Below are positions 42,901-51,338 of a DNA stretch of 64,000 nucleotides, piece after piece. Below the pieces are notes generated by a model. The model worked only from the letters and a program-made list of their open reading frames with translations. It ran no database searches and was not told the DNA's origin. This DNA comes from Chitinophagales bacterium (lineage in GTDB: Bacteria > Bacteroidota > Bacteroidia > Chitinophagales > Saprospiraceae): positions 1 to 64,000 of the forward strand of contig JAAFJN010000011.1 in the NCBI GenBank assembly GCA_013298845.1. The letters are read 5' to 3'. Position 1 is the stretch's first letter. Each line of letters opens with the position of its first letter. The position numbers were made by a program, and so were the translations under genes.

Positions 42901-45900
42901 AAATCAAAACTATCCAACCGAACGGGAGGTAAATTCAGGAAGTCCAACTGGTCCTGCGAGGTATAGGAATAGTGGTCCACCCAATACGCGTTGGTAGGTT
43001 GGCCATTGGAGCCGATCAGTCCGGCACCAGTGTACCGACTCCAGGTAATGCCGCCGTCGGGGTTACCTACCGACCATTTGGCGGGCAGAGCAGTGGTTTC
43101 AAAATTTTCGGAAACGGGCGCATCCAATACCCCAACCAACGCATTAAACGTGCGGTTTAAGATATTATCGCTCAACGATGCTTCGCCATTTACCCCAAAA
43201 ATTTCAACGGTTAACGGATAAGTACCATCTTGATCTACCAGAATCGGGGTGGCAAAAGTATAATTGAGGGCCGAACCCGGCGCAATGGTGGGCAAGGTTT
43301 CTACTACTGGCGCATTGGTTCCCCAAACGTACCGAATACTGCCGCCCGAAACGGGCAATTGGCCTTTATTCAACACTTTTACCGCGATATTTATTTGGGT
43401 TGGCCCGCAGGCCACCAATGAGGTATTATTCGGTACCAATTGCTGTTCGATGGAAACGTCAAATTGTTGAGAACAGTTTTTTAAGCCCCCCGGATGCTGA
43501 ATAGCAATGGTTCGGCGGCCTTTTATGCCCGTGGGGTCACTGACCCGGATACTGTACCATACTTCCTGATTAATGCTGGTAGTCGGTACCCGCAGGGATA
43601 CGGCCCCCGGTGACGTGGTGGCAATGTGTTCCATGTACTGCGCACCCAACCGGAAAACATCGTACGTGAGGGTATTGTTATTGGCAATTTTGGTCCAGGT
43701 GAGCGTGGTACTGTCGGGACAAACCTGACTCACGGCGAGCGCCGTTGGTAACGGACAAATGGTCAGGTTATAATCGGTGGTATCGCTGCTATTGCCCCGG
43801 ATAACGGCCAATTTCACCGTCCCGCTGATGGTATTAGGCACTGCCCAGTCAAACGTGCGTACATTATTATTCGGTGTGGCGATGGTGGTGTACGTTGCGC
43901 CGCCGTTGGTGCTGTATTTAAGCGAAAAATTAGCGGTATTGCCCAAAGCATCCCACCGGATTTTTTCAATGGTGCCGGGTACAAAACCTTCTCCACCGGC
44001 CGGATAGGTCAGTTGTACGCCGTCGGTGAGGTAATCCCAACAGATATAATAGTTTTGCGGACCGGATGGCACCGAAAAACCCCGCACCCGGATGGTATAC
44101 TGCCCCGCTACGGGGTTATCAATCACCACCTGTTCGACGTTATTGAGCGAATCGCGGCCTTTACCGGCGGGCGTGTCCAAAATAACGGGATTGGGCGTAG
44201 GATTCAGTTTCCAGGGGCGATGCGTGACCGTTCCGTTGGGACTAATGACGGTCAGGTCCAGGTCATTCACAATGGCTTTAGCGGCAGCGGTGGATGCGGC
44301 CGGATCAACCCAATACAACATAATTTTGGCCTGCGCCACCCCGGCGGGGATATTTAGACTAACATTATTAACGGCATTATTGGAGGAACTGCCCGACAAA
44401 TAGTTGTTTTGTTCCAAAAGGCGTAAGGCCCGAAATGTATTCACGTGCCCCCAACCGTATTTAAAATCGGGGCCAATATTGCCCAGTTCGTTGGCGGTAT
44501 TTAACATAGCGGCTTTCAACAGTGCGGAAGGAGCCTGCGTGGCGTTGTTGATGGTTTTGTAGGCGTGGGTGAGTTGGGCCATACACCCGGCAATGCCCGG
44601 TGCTGCCGCCGATGTACCGCCGAAGACCTGGTATGTATTGTCGGGATCGGTGGAATTTTGGCCCGCGCCGTGGGCAGAAATATCGGGTTTCAGGCGGCCG
44701 TCGTTGGCGGGTCCCCGGCTTGAAGATCCGGCGAGGGTACCATTCGCGTCCAAATTGGCGGTTGCAATTACGTTTTTGCCCATTTTGTGGCCACCGGTGA
44801 TATTGCCCCATTGGTCCCCGGCGCCGTAATCACAATCGGTGTTATTGGAATTACCCGCCGAAAACACGTGCATCAATTTGGTATTGGCAAATATCTGTTG
44901 ATCTACCGTGCGGGTTCCCGTGGTGTAGCCCGCGTTACAACCATCGGAATAAGAACTATTGGTGATGGTGACATTTTGTTGTTGCACCAATGTCATGGTA
45001 TTATCCTGAAAACCCGAAGTATAATCAATAACGTACACACCCGCCCCGGCGGCCATCCCTTTTTTGGTGGGGTCGAGGTTACCCGCGCCACCGATAATGC
45101 CCCCTACCCCATCGCCGTGGGTACCGGAAAGTGGATCGCCCGCGCCGGGTTGGTTAAATAGTCGTCCCTGAAAATCAATGTGCGGCCCCAAGGCACCGTC
45201 GTCGCGAACGAGGGTATTTACACCCGCGCCGTTGTATTTTTTGCCCAATGGATGCTCACTATCCACCAAGTTACTGCGGTGGTACGAGCGACCGTTGGTA
45301 TCATCTTTTTGGGCGGGCGGCGCGGTGAGTTCGGCCCACAACACAAAAGGCAAAGCCGCAATGGTCTCTAATTCTGCTTCGCGCACCCGCACCCGCAAGT
45401 ACTCTTGGTCAACGCCGCGCTGAAGGATGGTAACGTCGTGGCTTTCGAGTAGTCTGGCCCCGGCATCGTTGGAGACATGGGGCAGCAGCAGGAGTACAAT
45501 TTCGATACCGGACTCGGTAACGGCCCACGTTCCAAACGGGCGTTCTTTGAGGTTGCGGTGCATTTTCCAGGCCGTTTGGGGCGCAACAATACTTCTTACC
45601 CCAATCACCGATAATTTGCGCATATCGTACCCCTGTGGCGCGGTAATGAGGTAGGTATTTTGATCAATGTAATGCACAAAACGAATACCGTCGCGCTCCA
45701 ACTGCGCTTTTTGCTCATCGGTGGGTAACGTTTCGACTTGGATATAACGGGCAAAATTCCCCAACGCAAGTTCCGAATCGGCCACCGTCCAGGCTTCGGG
45801 CTGGTTAAAATTTTTGGGGAAATACTCGGTCCCGTGTGCAAAATAAACGGGCAATTCAGATTGAGCAAAAAGAGTTGTGCCGGTAAATACCAGACAAATA

Positions 45901-45923
45901 CAGAGCAGATAAACGTGGCGCAT
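39933..45923 (-). CDS. Giant subtilisin-like (S8) serine protease with PKD repeats and T9SS domain
   Basis: 1996 aa from MRHVYLLCICLVFTGTTLFAQ; the frame continues 106 codons upstream, but the signal peptide and the -7 element at 45948 fix this start. The S8 domain (about 170-540) has the Asp in VNTLVRDDGALGPH, His in GTHGDGVGGI and Ser in FGGTSAAAPGIAG. Then P-like and MAM-like beta domains follow, and about 1090-1900 is a chain of alternating PKD modules of WDFGDGTTST and FPGGxPAxSxxP type, ending in a T9SS sorting domain (LAPNPARTTCML ... WPAGVYWIKV). Probably a cell-surface or secreted protease. Confidence 0.9.
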   Translation of the reverse strand: MRHVYLLCICLVFTGTTLFAQSELPVYFAHGTEYFPKNFNQPEAWTVADSELALGNFARYIQVETLPTDEQKAQLERDGIRFVHYIDQNTYLITAPQGYDMRKLSVIGVRSIVAPQTAWKMHRNLKERPFGTWAVTESGIEIVLLLLPHVSNDAGARLLESHDVTILQRGVDQEYLRVRVREAELETIAALPFVLWAELTAPPAQKDDTNGRSYHRSNLVDSEHPLGKKYNGAGVNTLVRDDGALGPHIDFQGRLFNQPGAGDPLSGTHGDGVGGIIGGAGNLDPTKKGMAAGAGVYVIDYTSGFQDNTMTLVQQQNVTITNSSYSDGCNAGYTTGTRTVDQQIFANTKLMHVFSAGNSNNTDCDYGAGDQWGNITGGHKMGKNVIATANLDANGTLAGSSSRGPANDGRLKPDISAHGAGQNSTDPDNTYQVFGGTSAAAPGIAGCMAQLTHAYKTINNATQAPSALLKAAMLNTANELGNIGPDFKYGWGHVNTFRALRLLEQNNYLSGSSSNNAVNNVSLNIPAGVAQAKIMLYWVDPAASTAAAKAIVNDLDLTVISPNGTVTHRPWKLNPTPNPVILDTPAGKGRDSLNNVEQVVIDNPVAGQYTIRVRGFSVPSGPQNYYICWDYLTDGVQLTYPAGGEGFVPGTIEKIRWDALGNTANFSLKYSTNGGATYTTIATPNNNVRTFDWAVPNTISGTVKLAVIRGNSSDTTDYNLTICPLPTALAVSQVCPDSTTLTWTKIANNNTLTYDVFRLGAQYMEHIATTSPGAVSLRVPTTSINQEVWYSIRVSDPTGIKGRRTIAIQHPGGLKNCSQQFDVSIEQQLVPNNTSLVACGPTQINIAVKVLNKGQLPVSGGSIRYVWGTNAPVVETLPTIAPGSALNYTFATPILVDQDGTYPLTVEIFGVNGEASLSDNILNRTFNALVGVLDAPVSENFETTALPAKWSVGNPDGGITWSRYTGAGLIGSNGQPTNAYWVDHYSYTSQDQLDFLNLPPVRLDSFDLPWLEFDYTHASYPNYADGMRVELLRECGTDLIPVILWEKYDPDFADTTLSSEYLPTRADQWNKVQIPLESFKGEDFVLRFVAVNGYGNSTFLDNIAIKNILRPVAQITAPAQICANTATDIAAQVSPGENVTYTWNFGPNAVPATVTGIGPHAVVFGTSGNQTVQLIAATDYGSDTASVNINSAGLPVANFAQTGTAFVYNFSNNSAASTSFLWNFGDGTTSTNQQPTHTYTADGVYNVTLIASNDCGADTTTQTLTIVTPPSVSVTQAGSAGCAPFAVTYTGAVSSNATAVAWVFPGGTPAVSNSPQVNVVYNTPGIYSATLTVSNAAGTATATVTDIVVTTTPTPAFSVNTNSFNVQFGNNSTNADAYVWDFGDGATSTNASPAHTYALDGVYTVTLTATNDCGTATAAQAVVITTLPVAGFTVTTTQGCAPFTVQYSNTSSGNTTGFAWSFPGGSPATSTAPNPTVVYATPGTYGASLTANNAIGEDIYTQIDAVSVVTVPVADMEWTNNGNGSVTLVNNTQNALSYQWDFGDGTTSTETAPTHTYTEDGTYTLTLTAINACGSATVSEVITVSTPPVAGFTTNASQGCAPFSMQFTNASTSNATGLEWVFPGGNPTSSTAANPVVVYNTPGVYEAQLKVTNGQGADSISQIITVGQAPDAVFEITVDGNQITGQSNSPNATEYLWDFGDGSTSTDSNPVHTYLNEGFYTVSFTAINACGSSTGTDTLALFSTVTAGFSASVTSGCAPFEVQYTNVSSSSATQFTWEFPGGTPAVSNDPAPIVTYNADGMYPVTLTASNPLYSAATTQNDYIQVLGAPTGVSFTTVVADFTVNFTGLAQGATSFFWNFGDGTTSTEANPLHVYPTAGAYIVAYSATNDCGTTTVNQVVVLIVGINNPATLTAHLQLAPNPARTTCMLSMSNMPDSEVQLGWYNSIGQLMEQRQITANNGTAQHRTEIANWPAGVYWIKVQSGDQVGILRLVKSEE

Positions 45924-45947
45924 ATTCGCAATTTGTTTTGTGTAGAG

Positions 45948-45955
45948 CAAATGTA
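45948..45955 (-). promoter_or_regulatory. -7 promoter element of the S8 protease gene
   Basis: TACATTTG on the minus strand, 24 nt before the ATG at 45923. Confidence 0.5.
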
Positions 45956-46044
45956 GTTTTTGTTCTTCAAACGCCGTTATTGGAGCGCACAAATTGCGTT
46001 GAATTGTATAATATTTGCCAATGGGACAGATTGGAATAAAATTT

Positions 46045-46052
46045 TTACTTTT
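46045..46052 (+). promoter_or_regulatory. -7 promoter element of the TMTC-like gene
   Basis: TACTTTTG, 9 nt before the ATG at 46062, giving a very short leader. This element supports the internal start over the longer open frame from 45960. Confidence 0.45.
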
Positions 46053-46061
46053 GCAGCCATT

Positions 46062-47972
46062 ATGGCCAAACAAAAAAATAAATCGCCGAAAGAGGCTACT
46101 CCACAACCCGGTGCCGCCACGAATACCGCCATCTCCAATACCACATGGTGGCTGGTTGGAGCGGCTATTTTTCTTTTTGTAATTACCCGAATAGCGTACT
46201 CCAATGCGCACGACAACCAGTTTGTGGGCTGGGACGACCAACTCTACGTCACCGAAAACCCAATGGTCCTAAAAGCCGGAAAACCCGGCACGCCGCCCGT
46301 CTGGAGCACACCCATCGCGCTGAACTACCACCCGCTCACGATGGAAACAATGGTTTGGAACGCCAAAAACGCCGAGGTAAAAAACGGATTACCGGCTCCG
46401 GCGGGGTTTATTGGCACCAACGTAAACATCCACGCACTCAACGGGATTTTGGTGTTGCTGTTGGTTTGGTTATTGACCCAGGGTAACTTTTTTGTTTCGC
46501 TGTTTACCGCTTTAATTTTTGCCCTGCATCCCATGCACGTAGAATCGGTGGCCTGGATTTCGGAACGCAAAGATGTGCTGTACACGTTTTTCTTTTTGTT
46601 ATCGGCAATGGCTTATTGGCATAGTCTCGACCGGCGCAAAAAGCCCTGGTTATTGGCGTCTTTTGGGTTATTTGTGCTGGCTTGTTTATCGAAAGCAATG
46701 GCCGTTTCTTTGGTACCCGTATTGTTTTTGTTCGACTGGTGGCGTGGCCGTTCGCTAAAAACGGCGGGGATTTGGGTCGAAAAAATACCGTTTATCGCGA
46801 CAGCGTTGTTTTTTGGTTTAATGGCCGTTGATATTCAGGCCGGCGGCAATTTTCACGGCATTTTATCGGGCATTGAGGGGGTAAAAACGGCTACGGCGGG
46901 TAATAGCCATTTTAGTATTGTAGACCGTTTTATGTTATCCTCATACGGGATGGTGCAGTATATCGGGCGCTTTTTTGTGCCTTTTAACTTGTCGCCATTT
47001 TACCCTTATCCCGAAGCATTTATCAATCGGACTACCCTGCCGTCGGTGTATCCGTTTAGTTTGGTGGTCTTTATTTTGTTGAGCGGCTTAACGTGGTTTA
47101 GCCTCAAGCGCACCAAAATTGTGGCATTTGGGCTTGGATTTTACTTTTTTACGGTAGCCTTGGTCTCTCAGTTTTTTGCCGTGGGTTTGGTCGTGATGGC
47201 CGACCGTTACACGTATTTGCCCTACGTGGGTTTAGCCTTTGCGGTATTGATGGGCATTTGGCATTTTGCCCAAAACAACAAAAGTATCCAAACTGCCGCC
47301 TACGTGATCATGGGGCTTTTTTCGGCTTTTTTGCTGGTGCGCACCCAAAAGCAAGTGGATGTTTGGCAAGATACCGAAAGTTTGTGGACTTCGGCGCGGG
47401 AACAATACCCCACCGAGGGGCAAATTTTAGCTAATTTAGGAAATCACTACGGCAAATCGGGGCAATTGGACAAAGCCGCCGAATGTTTTGAACAAGCCTT
47501 GCAGCAAAACGTCCGCAATGCCAGCGTGTACGAAGGATTGGGCAATGTGTACGGCTTCCGGGGTAACCCGCAAAAAGCCGCCGAGATGTTCACCCAAGCC
47601 ATTGGAATTGACCCCAACAAAGGCATTTTTTATTATAATCGGGGAACGGCCGCCCTCAATTTCGATGTCAACCAAAGTGTCCGAGATTTTACCAAAGCCC
47701 TGGAATTGATGCCGCCCGCGCAAAAATCTGATTTGCACAGCAAACGTGCATTGGCCTATATCCGGTTGCAACAGTATCAAAATGCGCTCAACGATTACAA
47801 TACCGCCATCCAGATCGGGCCACCCCGCGCCAGCGATTACCACGACCGGGGGGTAGCCAAACTCAACCTGAACGACCGGGCCGGGGCCATCGCCGATGTG
47901 CAAATGGCGTTACAACTGGACCCTAACTTTGAACAGGCCAAACAGTCGTTGCGCGTTTTGGGGGGACAATGA
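46062..47972 (+). CDS. TMTC-like O-mannosyltransferase with TPR repeats
   Basis: 636 aa from MAKQKNKSPKEA. An N-terminal GT-C membrane domain (about 28-430, around ten helices) with GWDDQLYVTENP (the acidic loop 1 motif), NIHALNGILVLLLVWLL and ALHPMHVESVAWISERKDVL, the signature of TMTC/DUF1736 proteins. The C-terminal third (about 440-636) has TPR repeats. Animal relatives O-mannosylate cadherins, and a bacterial member may O-glycosylate exported proteins such as the nearby T9SS proteins; this is inference. It ends 4 nt from the convergent AAA gene. Confidence 0.8.
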   Translation: MAKQKNKSPKEATPQPGAATNTAISNTTWWLVGAAIFLFVITRIAYSNAHDNQFVGWDDQLYVTENPMVLKAGKPGTPPVWSTPIALNYHPLTMETMVWNAKNAEVKNGLPAPAGFIGTNVNIHALNGILVLLLVWLLTQGNFFVSLFTALIFALHPMHVESVAWISERKDVLYTFFFLLSAMAYWHSLDRRKKPWLLASFGLFVLACLSKAMAVSLVPVLFLFDWWRGRSLKTAGIWVEKIPFIATALFFGLMAVDIQAGGNFHGILSGIEGVKTATAGNSHFSIVDRFMLSSYGMVQYIGRFFVPFNLSPFYPYPEAFINRTTLPSVYPFSLVVFILLSGLTWFSLKRTKIVAFGLGFYFFTVALVSQFFAVGLVVMADRYTYLPYVGLAFAVLMGIWHFAQNNKSIQTAAYVIMGLFSAFLLVRTQKQVDVWQDTESLWTSAREQYPTEGQILANLGNHYGKSGQLDKAAECFEQALQQNVRNASVYEGLGNVYGFRGNPQKAAEMFTQAIGIDPNKGIFYYNRGTAALNFDVNQSVRDFTKALELMPPAQKSDLHSKRALAYIRLQQYQNALNDYNTAIQIGPPRASDYHDRGVAKLNLNDRAGAIADVQMALQLDPNFEQAKQSLRVLGGQ

Positions 47973-47976
47973 TTTT

Positions 47977-49482
47977 CTAAAACAAATCCCGCAAATTGGT
48001 TTCCTCCTCGTCTTCATCGTCTAAACCGCGCATATTGGAAGCCAAAAAGTCTTTAAAAATAAGTTTAGTGTGAATAAACTCTTTGTTCAGGGCTTCAAAT
48101 TCGGTGAGGCCGTGCAACAACAGTTCCATAAACGTAAGTTCATCGCGGGAATCAACCTCGGCAGATTCGGCGGTTTTGCGCAAACCCGCAACTGCCTCTA
48201 ATGCTTCTTTGTATTTTTTATCGTTAAAATCCAGGAACAAATCCACCGAATTCCCCCCAACAAACCAGGCGCGAATCACGCCGTAAGGGTCCGTTTCTTT
48301 GCCTTTGCGCAATTTGGAAGGATTTTTAAAATATTGTAAAAACACCTTTTTCACCGCAGCGCCAATGATGTTCATGGCTACTACGTGCGGCCCTTCTTGC
48401 TCTCCTTCGTACACCATTTCCACTTTACCGGTAATGGCAGGCACCACGCCCCAAAAATCGGTGATACGGGCCGTTGTTGATTTGTCTCCGTTGCGCAGCA
48501 TCCGGCGTTCGGCGGTAGAATAGAGATTTTCGTAGGCCGCAATAGTCAAACGCGCGCTCACGCCGCTTTTTTTGTCCACAAATTCGCTGTCACGGGCGGC
48601 GAAAGCAATTTCTTCCACCAAATTTTTCAAAATTTCCGGCACGTAAACGGCCGCTTTTTGCTCGGCGGTAATCCGGGCTTCCTGTTCGGTAATTTTCCGG
48701 CCAATGTCAATTGTGAGCGGATAGTGGGTCGTAATTTGGCTTTCAATCCGGTCTTTCAGCGGCGTTATAATGCTGCCGCGATTGGTGTAATCTTCCGGGT
48801 TGGCGGTAAAAATAAGTTCTACGTCCAGCGGGAGGCGCAATTTAAAACCACGAATTTGCATATCGCCTTCCTGTAACACGTTGAACAGCGACACCTGAAT
48901 CCGCGCCTGTAAATCGGGCAATTCATTGATCACAAACAGGCACCGGTGCGCGCGGGGGATCATACCGAAGTGAATAACGCGTTCATCGGAGTACGGCAAA
49001 CGCAGATTAGCGGCTTTAATGGGATCCACGTCGCCCACCAAATCGGCAATACTTACGTCGGGCGTGGCCAATTTTTCCACGTATCGTTCGTCGCGGTGGA
49101 GCCAGGTAATGGGCGTATCGTCGCCTTTTTCGGCAATAATATCGTGGGCATAACGGCTAATGGGCGCCAGCGGATCATCGTTGAGTTCGCTGCCGGCCAC
49201 CACGGGAATATATTCGTCGAGCAGGTTGACCAAAAGCCGCGCGAGCCGCGTTTTGGCCTGTCCGCGCAAACCCAACAGCAAAATATTGTGTCGGCTGAGG
49301 ATGGCGCGTTCCAAATCGGGGAGAACCGTTTCGTCAAAACCAAAAATTCCGGGAAAAACCGTTTCTTTCGTTTGAATTTTGCGGATGAGGTTATTGCGTA
49401 ATTCGTCTTTTACACTTTTGGGCTGATAATCACTTTTTTTCAGTTCGCCCAATGTGCGCAGTTGTGTCAGGTCATTTTTCAT
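47977..49482 (-). CDS. Magnesium-chelatase-like AAA+ ATPase
   Basis: A 501-aa protein with Walker A GLRGQAKTR (71-79), Walker B CLFVINELPD (181-190), sensor-type FTANPEDYTNRGSII and a helical C-terminal lid. It belongs to the ChlI/BchI-MoxR branch. The Walker A GQAK replaces the more usual GxGKT/S. No chlorophyll genes exist here; in other bacteria such ATPases work with a von Willebrand A protein, which is not adjacent in this window. Role unknown. Confidence 0.82.
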   Translation of the reverse strand: MKNDLTQLRTLGELKKSDYQPKSVKDELRNNLIRKIQTKETVFPGIFGFDETVLPDLERAILSRHNILLLGLRGQAKTRLARLLVNLLDEYIPVVAGSELNDDPLAPISRYAHDIIAEKGDDTPITWLHRDERYVEKLATPDVSIADLVGDVDPIKAANLRLPYSDERVIHFGMIPRAHRCLFVINELPDLQARIQVSLFNVLQEGDMQIRGFKLRLPLDVELIFTANPEDYTNRGSIITPLKDRIESQITTHYPLTIDIGRKITEQEARITAEQKAAVYVPEILKNLVEEIAFAARDSEFVDKKSGVSARLTIAAYENLYSTAERRMLRNGDKSTTARITDFWGVVPAITGKVEMVYEGEQEGPHVVAMNIIGAAVKKVFLQYFKNPSKLRKGKETDPYGVIRAWFVGGNSVDLFLDFNDKKYKEALEAVAGLRKTAESAEVDSRDELTFMELLLHGLTEFEALNKEFIHTKLIFKDFLASNMRGLDDEDEEETNLRDLF

Positions 49483-49504
49483 AACGTTCTAATGAACAGC
49501 ATTT

Positions 49505-49922
49505 GCCCGGAAAGGTTTATAGAAGACCTTAGACAAAAGACATCAGACAGAAGACTTTAGACGGAAGACCTTGGGCAAAAGACTTCAGACGGAAGATTAG
49601 TAGGGCGTGCTGCGACGAGATGTGCATCCCGGAGGTACGGAGAGATGACATCTCAAAGCGGTACAGATTCCTGGCCAAAGACATTGGTGCCCATACAAGG
49701 GACACGGATTTACACGGATTAGACACGGATTTTTCCGAATCAACAAAAAATCCGTGTCTAATCCGTGTAAATCCGTGTCCAATCATTTTCGGGCTGTACC
49801 GCAAGTGTAGCAGAACAAATCGAACCAGCGTGTAGCGGTTTTTTTGCGTATTTTGTGGGTTGTGCGCGTATGTTTTTTTAATTTAAGAATTCCGATCTAA
49901 GATTTTTGATTTTTGAAGTTTT
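49505..49922. repeat. Composite repeat, copy 1 (left of the beta-helix gene)
   Basis: Order: heptamer array of AGAAGAC/AAAAGAC/TTTAGAC units (about 49520-49595); a dyad region with CGACGAGATG and GATGACATCTC (49614-49655); an ACACGGATTT/AAATCCGTGT hairpin (49702-49785); TCATTTTCGGGCTG (49782-49795); and the tail CGTATG ... AAGAATTCCG. The same order recurs at 52930-53500. No gene. Confidence 0.7.
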
Positions 49923-49949
49923 TAAAAAACATCACTCCTAACTCCGCAC

Positions 49950-51254
49950 TCAAAAAACCACTATTCTATCCCGAAAAACGCCGCGTTTGCCCACAATTTC
50001 CAACGTATAAGCACCGCCGGGAACCCCGTTTAGTGGCATAAAATTACCCGTGCATTCCCGAACCAACGCCCCCGTGGAAGACCACAAACGGGCGCAGTCG
50101 GCATCCATACCCGTCCAGTTGATGCGCTCGTGCGCCGGGTTAGGAAACACTTTGACCACCGGTGGACGGGCCGGATTACTGCTGCTCACCTCCGAAGTCA
50201 CGACGTGTTGTTCGACGCTCGAACAGCCATTGTCGTCGGTGAGGGTAACGGTGTACGTCCCCGGCAACAACCCGCTGATGCTAAAATTAATGTCGCCCGT
50301 ACTCCACAACACACTGATGTTTCCCGTGCCGCCGGTGGGGGCCAAATCAATGCTGCCGTTGGGTGTATTGGGGCCGGTGGCGTGGGCAATATCGGCGTTG
50401 GAGCGCAGAGAATCGGGGGATTCCAGCGGAATATTCCACGAAATGGCGCAGTTGAGGCCGTCGGTGAGAAACCCGGAATAGATGCCTTCGCCGAGGTTTT
50501 GCAACGCGGCGGTGGTATCGCCGCTAGCCCATAACCAGTGGAACGGCGCGACGCCGTTGGCGGGCTGGATTTCCAACGCGCCGTCGGTGGTATTGTAACA
50601 GGATATTTCGGTGGGCAGGATCTGGACGGAAATGGAGCCGAGGCGGTTGACTTGCGCCGTACCCGTGCCCGTGCAGCCGCGCGCGTCGGTGATGGTGACT
50701 ATATACGCGCCGTAAGGCAATTGCATGGCGACGCTGTCGGTGCTGCCGGTACTCCAATTGAACTGGTACGGCGGCCAGTTGCCGTTCACCACGGGCGTAG
50801 CCGAACCACCGATATTGGTGCCGCACATAACCGGGGTGGTTTGCACCGTGGCTTGGGGAGGCGTTGCCGCGCCCACGTTTACTTCCGTTTGGAGGGTTTC
50901 GTTTTTGCCGTCGGTGATGGTAATTTGGTAAGTGCCCGAGGGTAAACCGGACAGGTTGGTACCGCTGCCAGATACCGGCCCGGCCCAGTTGAATTGCAGC
51001 GGCAGGCAGGCGTTATCGGGGGCAAAAACAATACTGCCGTTGCTGCTGCCAACGCAGGCGGGCAAGACTTCGGCAGGTGCGGACAAGGCCAGCGGAGCCG
51101 ATTCATACGCCCCGATGTCCACCGTTCCGCCCTGAATACGAGGTTGCCCGTCGAGGTCCGTATCGCCGGGTTGGACAACGCTGTTGGTACCAGCGTTAAT
51201 GAGCGGAGAGCAGGGCAATAACCGAAAATCACCGTTGGCGGAGTCGCGGAACAT
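49950..51254 (-). CDS. C-terminal part of an interrupted exoprotein (anchor-Q, SprB repeats, T9SS)
   Basis: 434 codons from a Met in the middle of the real frame. It begins with [22 protein letters not shown] and [21 protein letters not shown], the choice-of-anchor Q motif that normally ends a right-handed beta-helix, then three or four SprB-like repeats (GSNGSIVF ... [13 protein letters not shown]) and a T9SS sorting domain ([13 protein letters not shown] ... IVVF). The frame is the same as that of the upstream ORF; one TAA at 51339-51341 separates them. It is therefore not an independent gene. Confidence 0.75.
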   Translation of the reverse strand: MFRDSANGDFRLLPCSPLINAGTNSVVQPGDTDLDGQPRIQGGTVDIGAYESAPLALSAPAEVLPACVGSSNGSIVFAPDNACLPLQFNWAGPVSGSGTNLSGLPSGTYQITITDGKNETLQTEVNVGAATPPQATVQTTPVMCGTNIGGSATPVVNGNWPPYQFNWSTGSTDSVAMQLPYGAYIVTITDARGCTGTGTAQVNRLGSISVQILPTEISCYNTTDGALEIQPANGVAPFHWLWASGDTTAALQNLGEGIYSGFLTDGLNCAISWNIPLESPDSLRSNADIAHATGPNTPNGSIDLAPTGGTGNISVLWSTGDINFSISGLLPGTYTVTLTDDNGCSSVEQHVVTSEVSSSNPARPPVVKVFPNPAHERINWTGMDADCARLWSSTGALVRECTGNFMPLNGVPGGAYTLEIVGKRGVFRDRIVVF

Positions 51255-51338
51255 GGGGGAAATGCCGCTGTAAATGGGACCAGTAAAGTGGACTTTAGAT
51301 ACTTGATACTCGTTATAAATATAACTTGTGTCTATTTT

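Noticed and set aside
45924-46241. 106-codon upstream extension of the S8 protease frame
   Set aside because: It lies upstream of the -7 element and signal peptide and overlaps the 5' part of the divergent TMTC-like gene.
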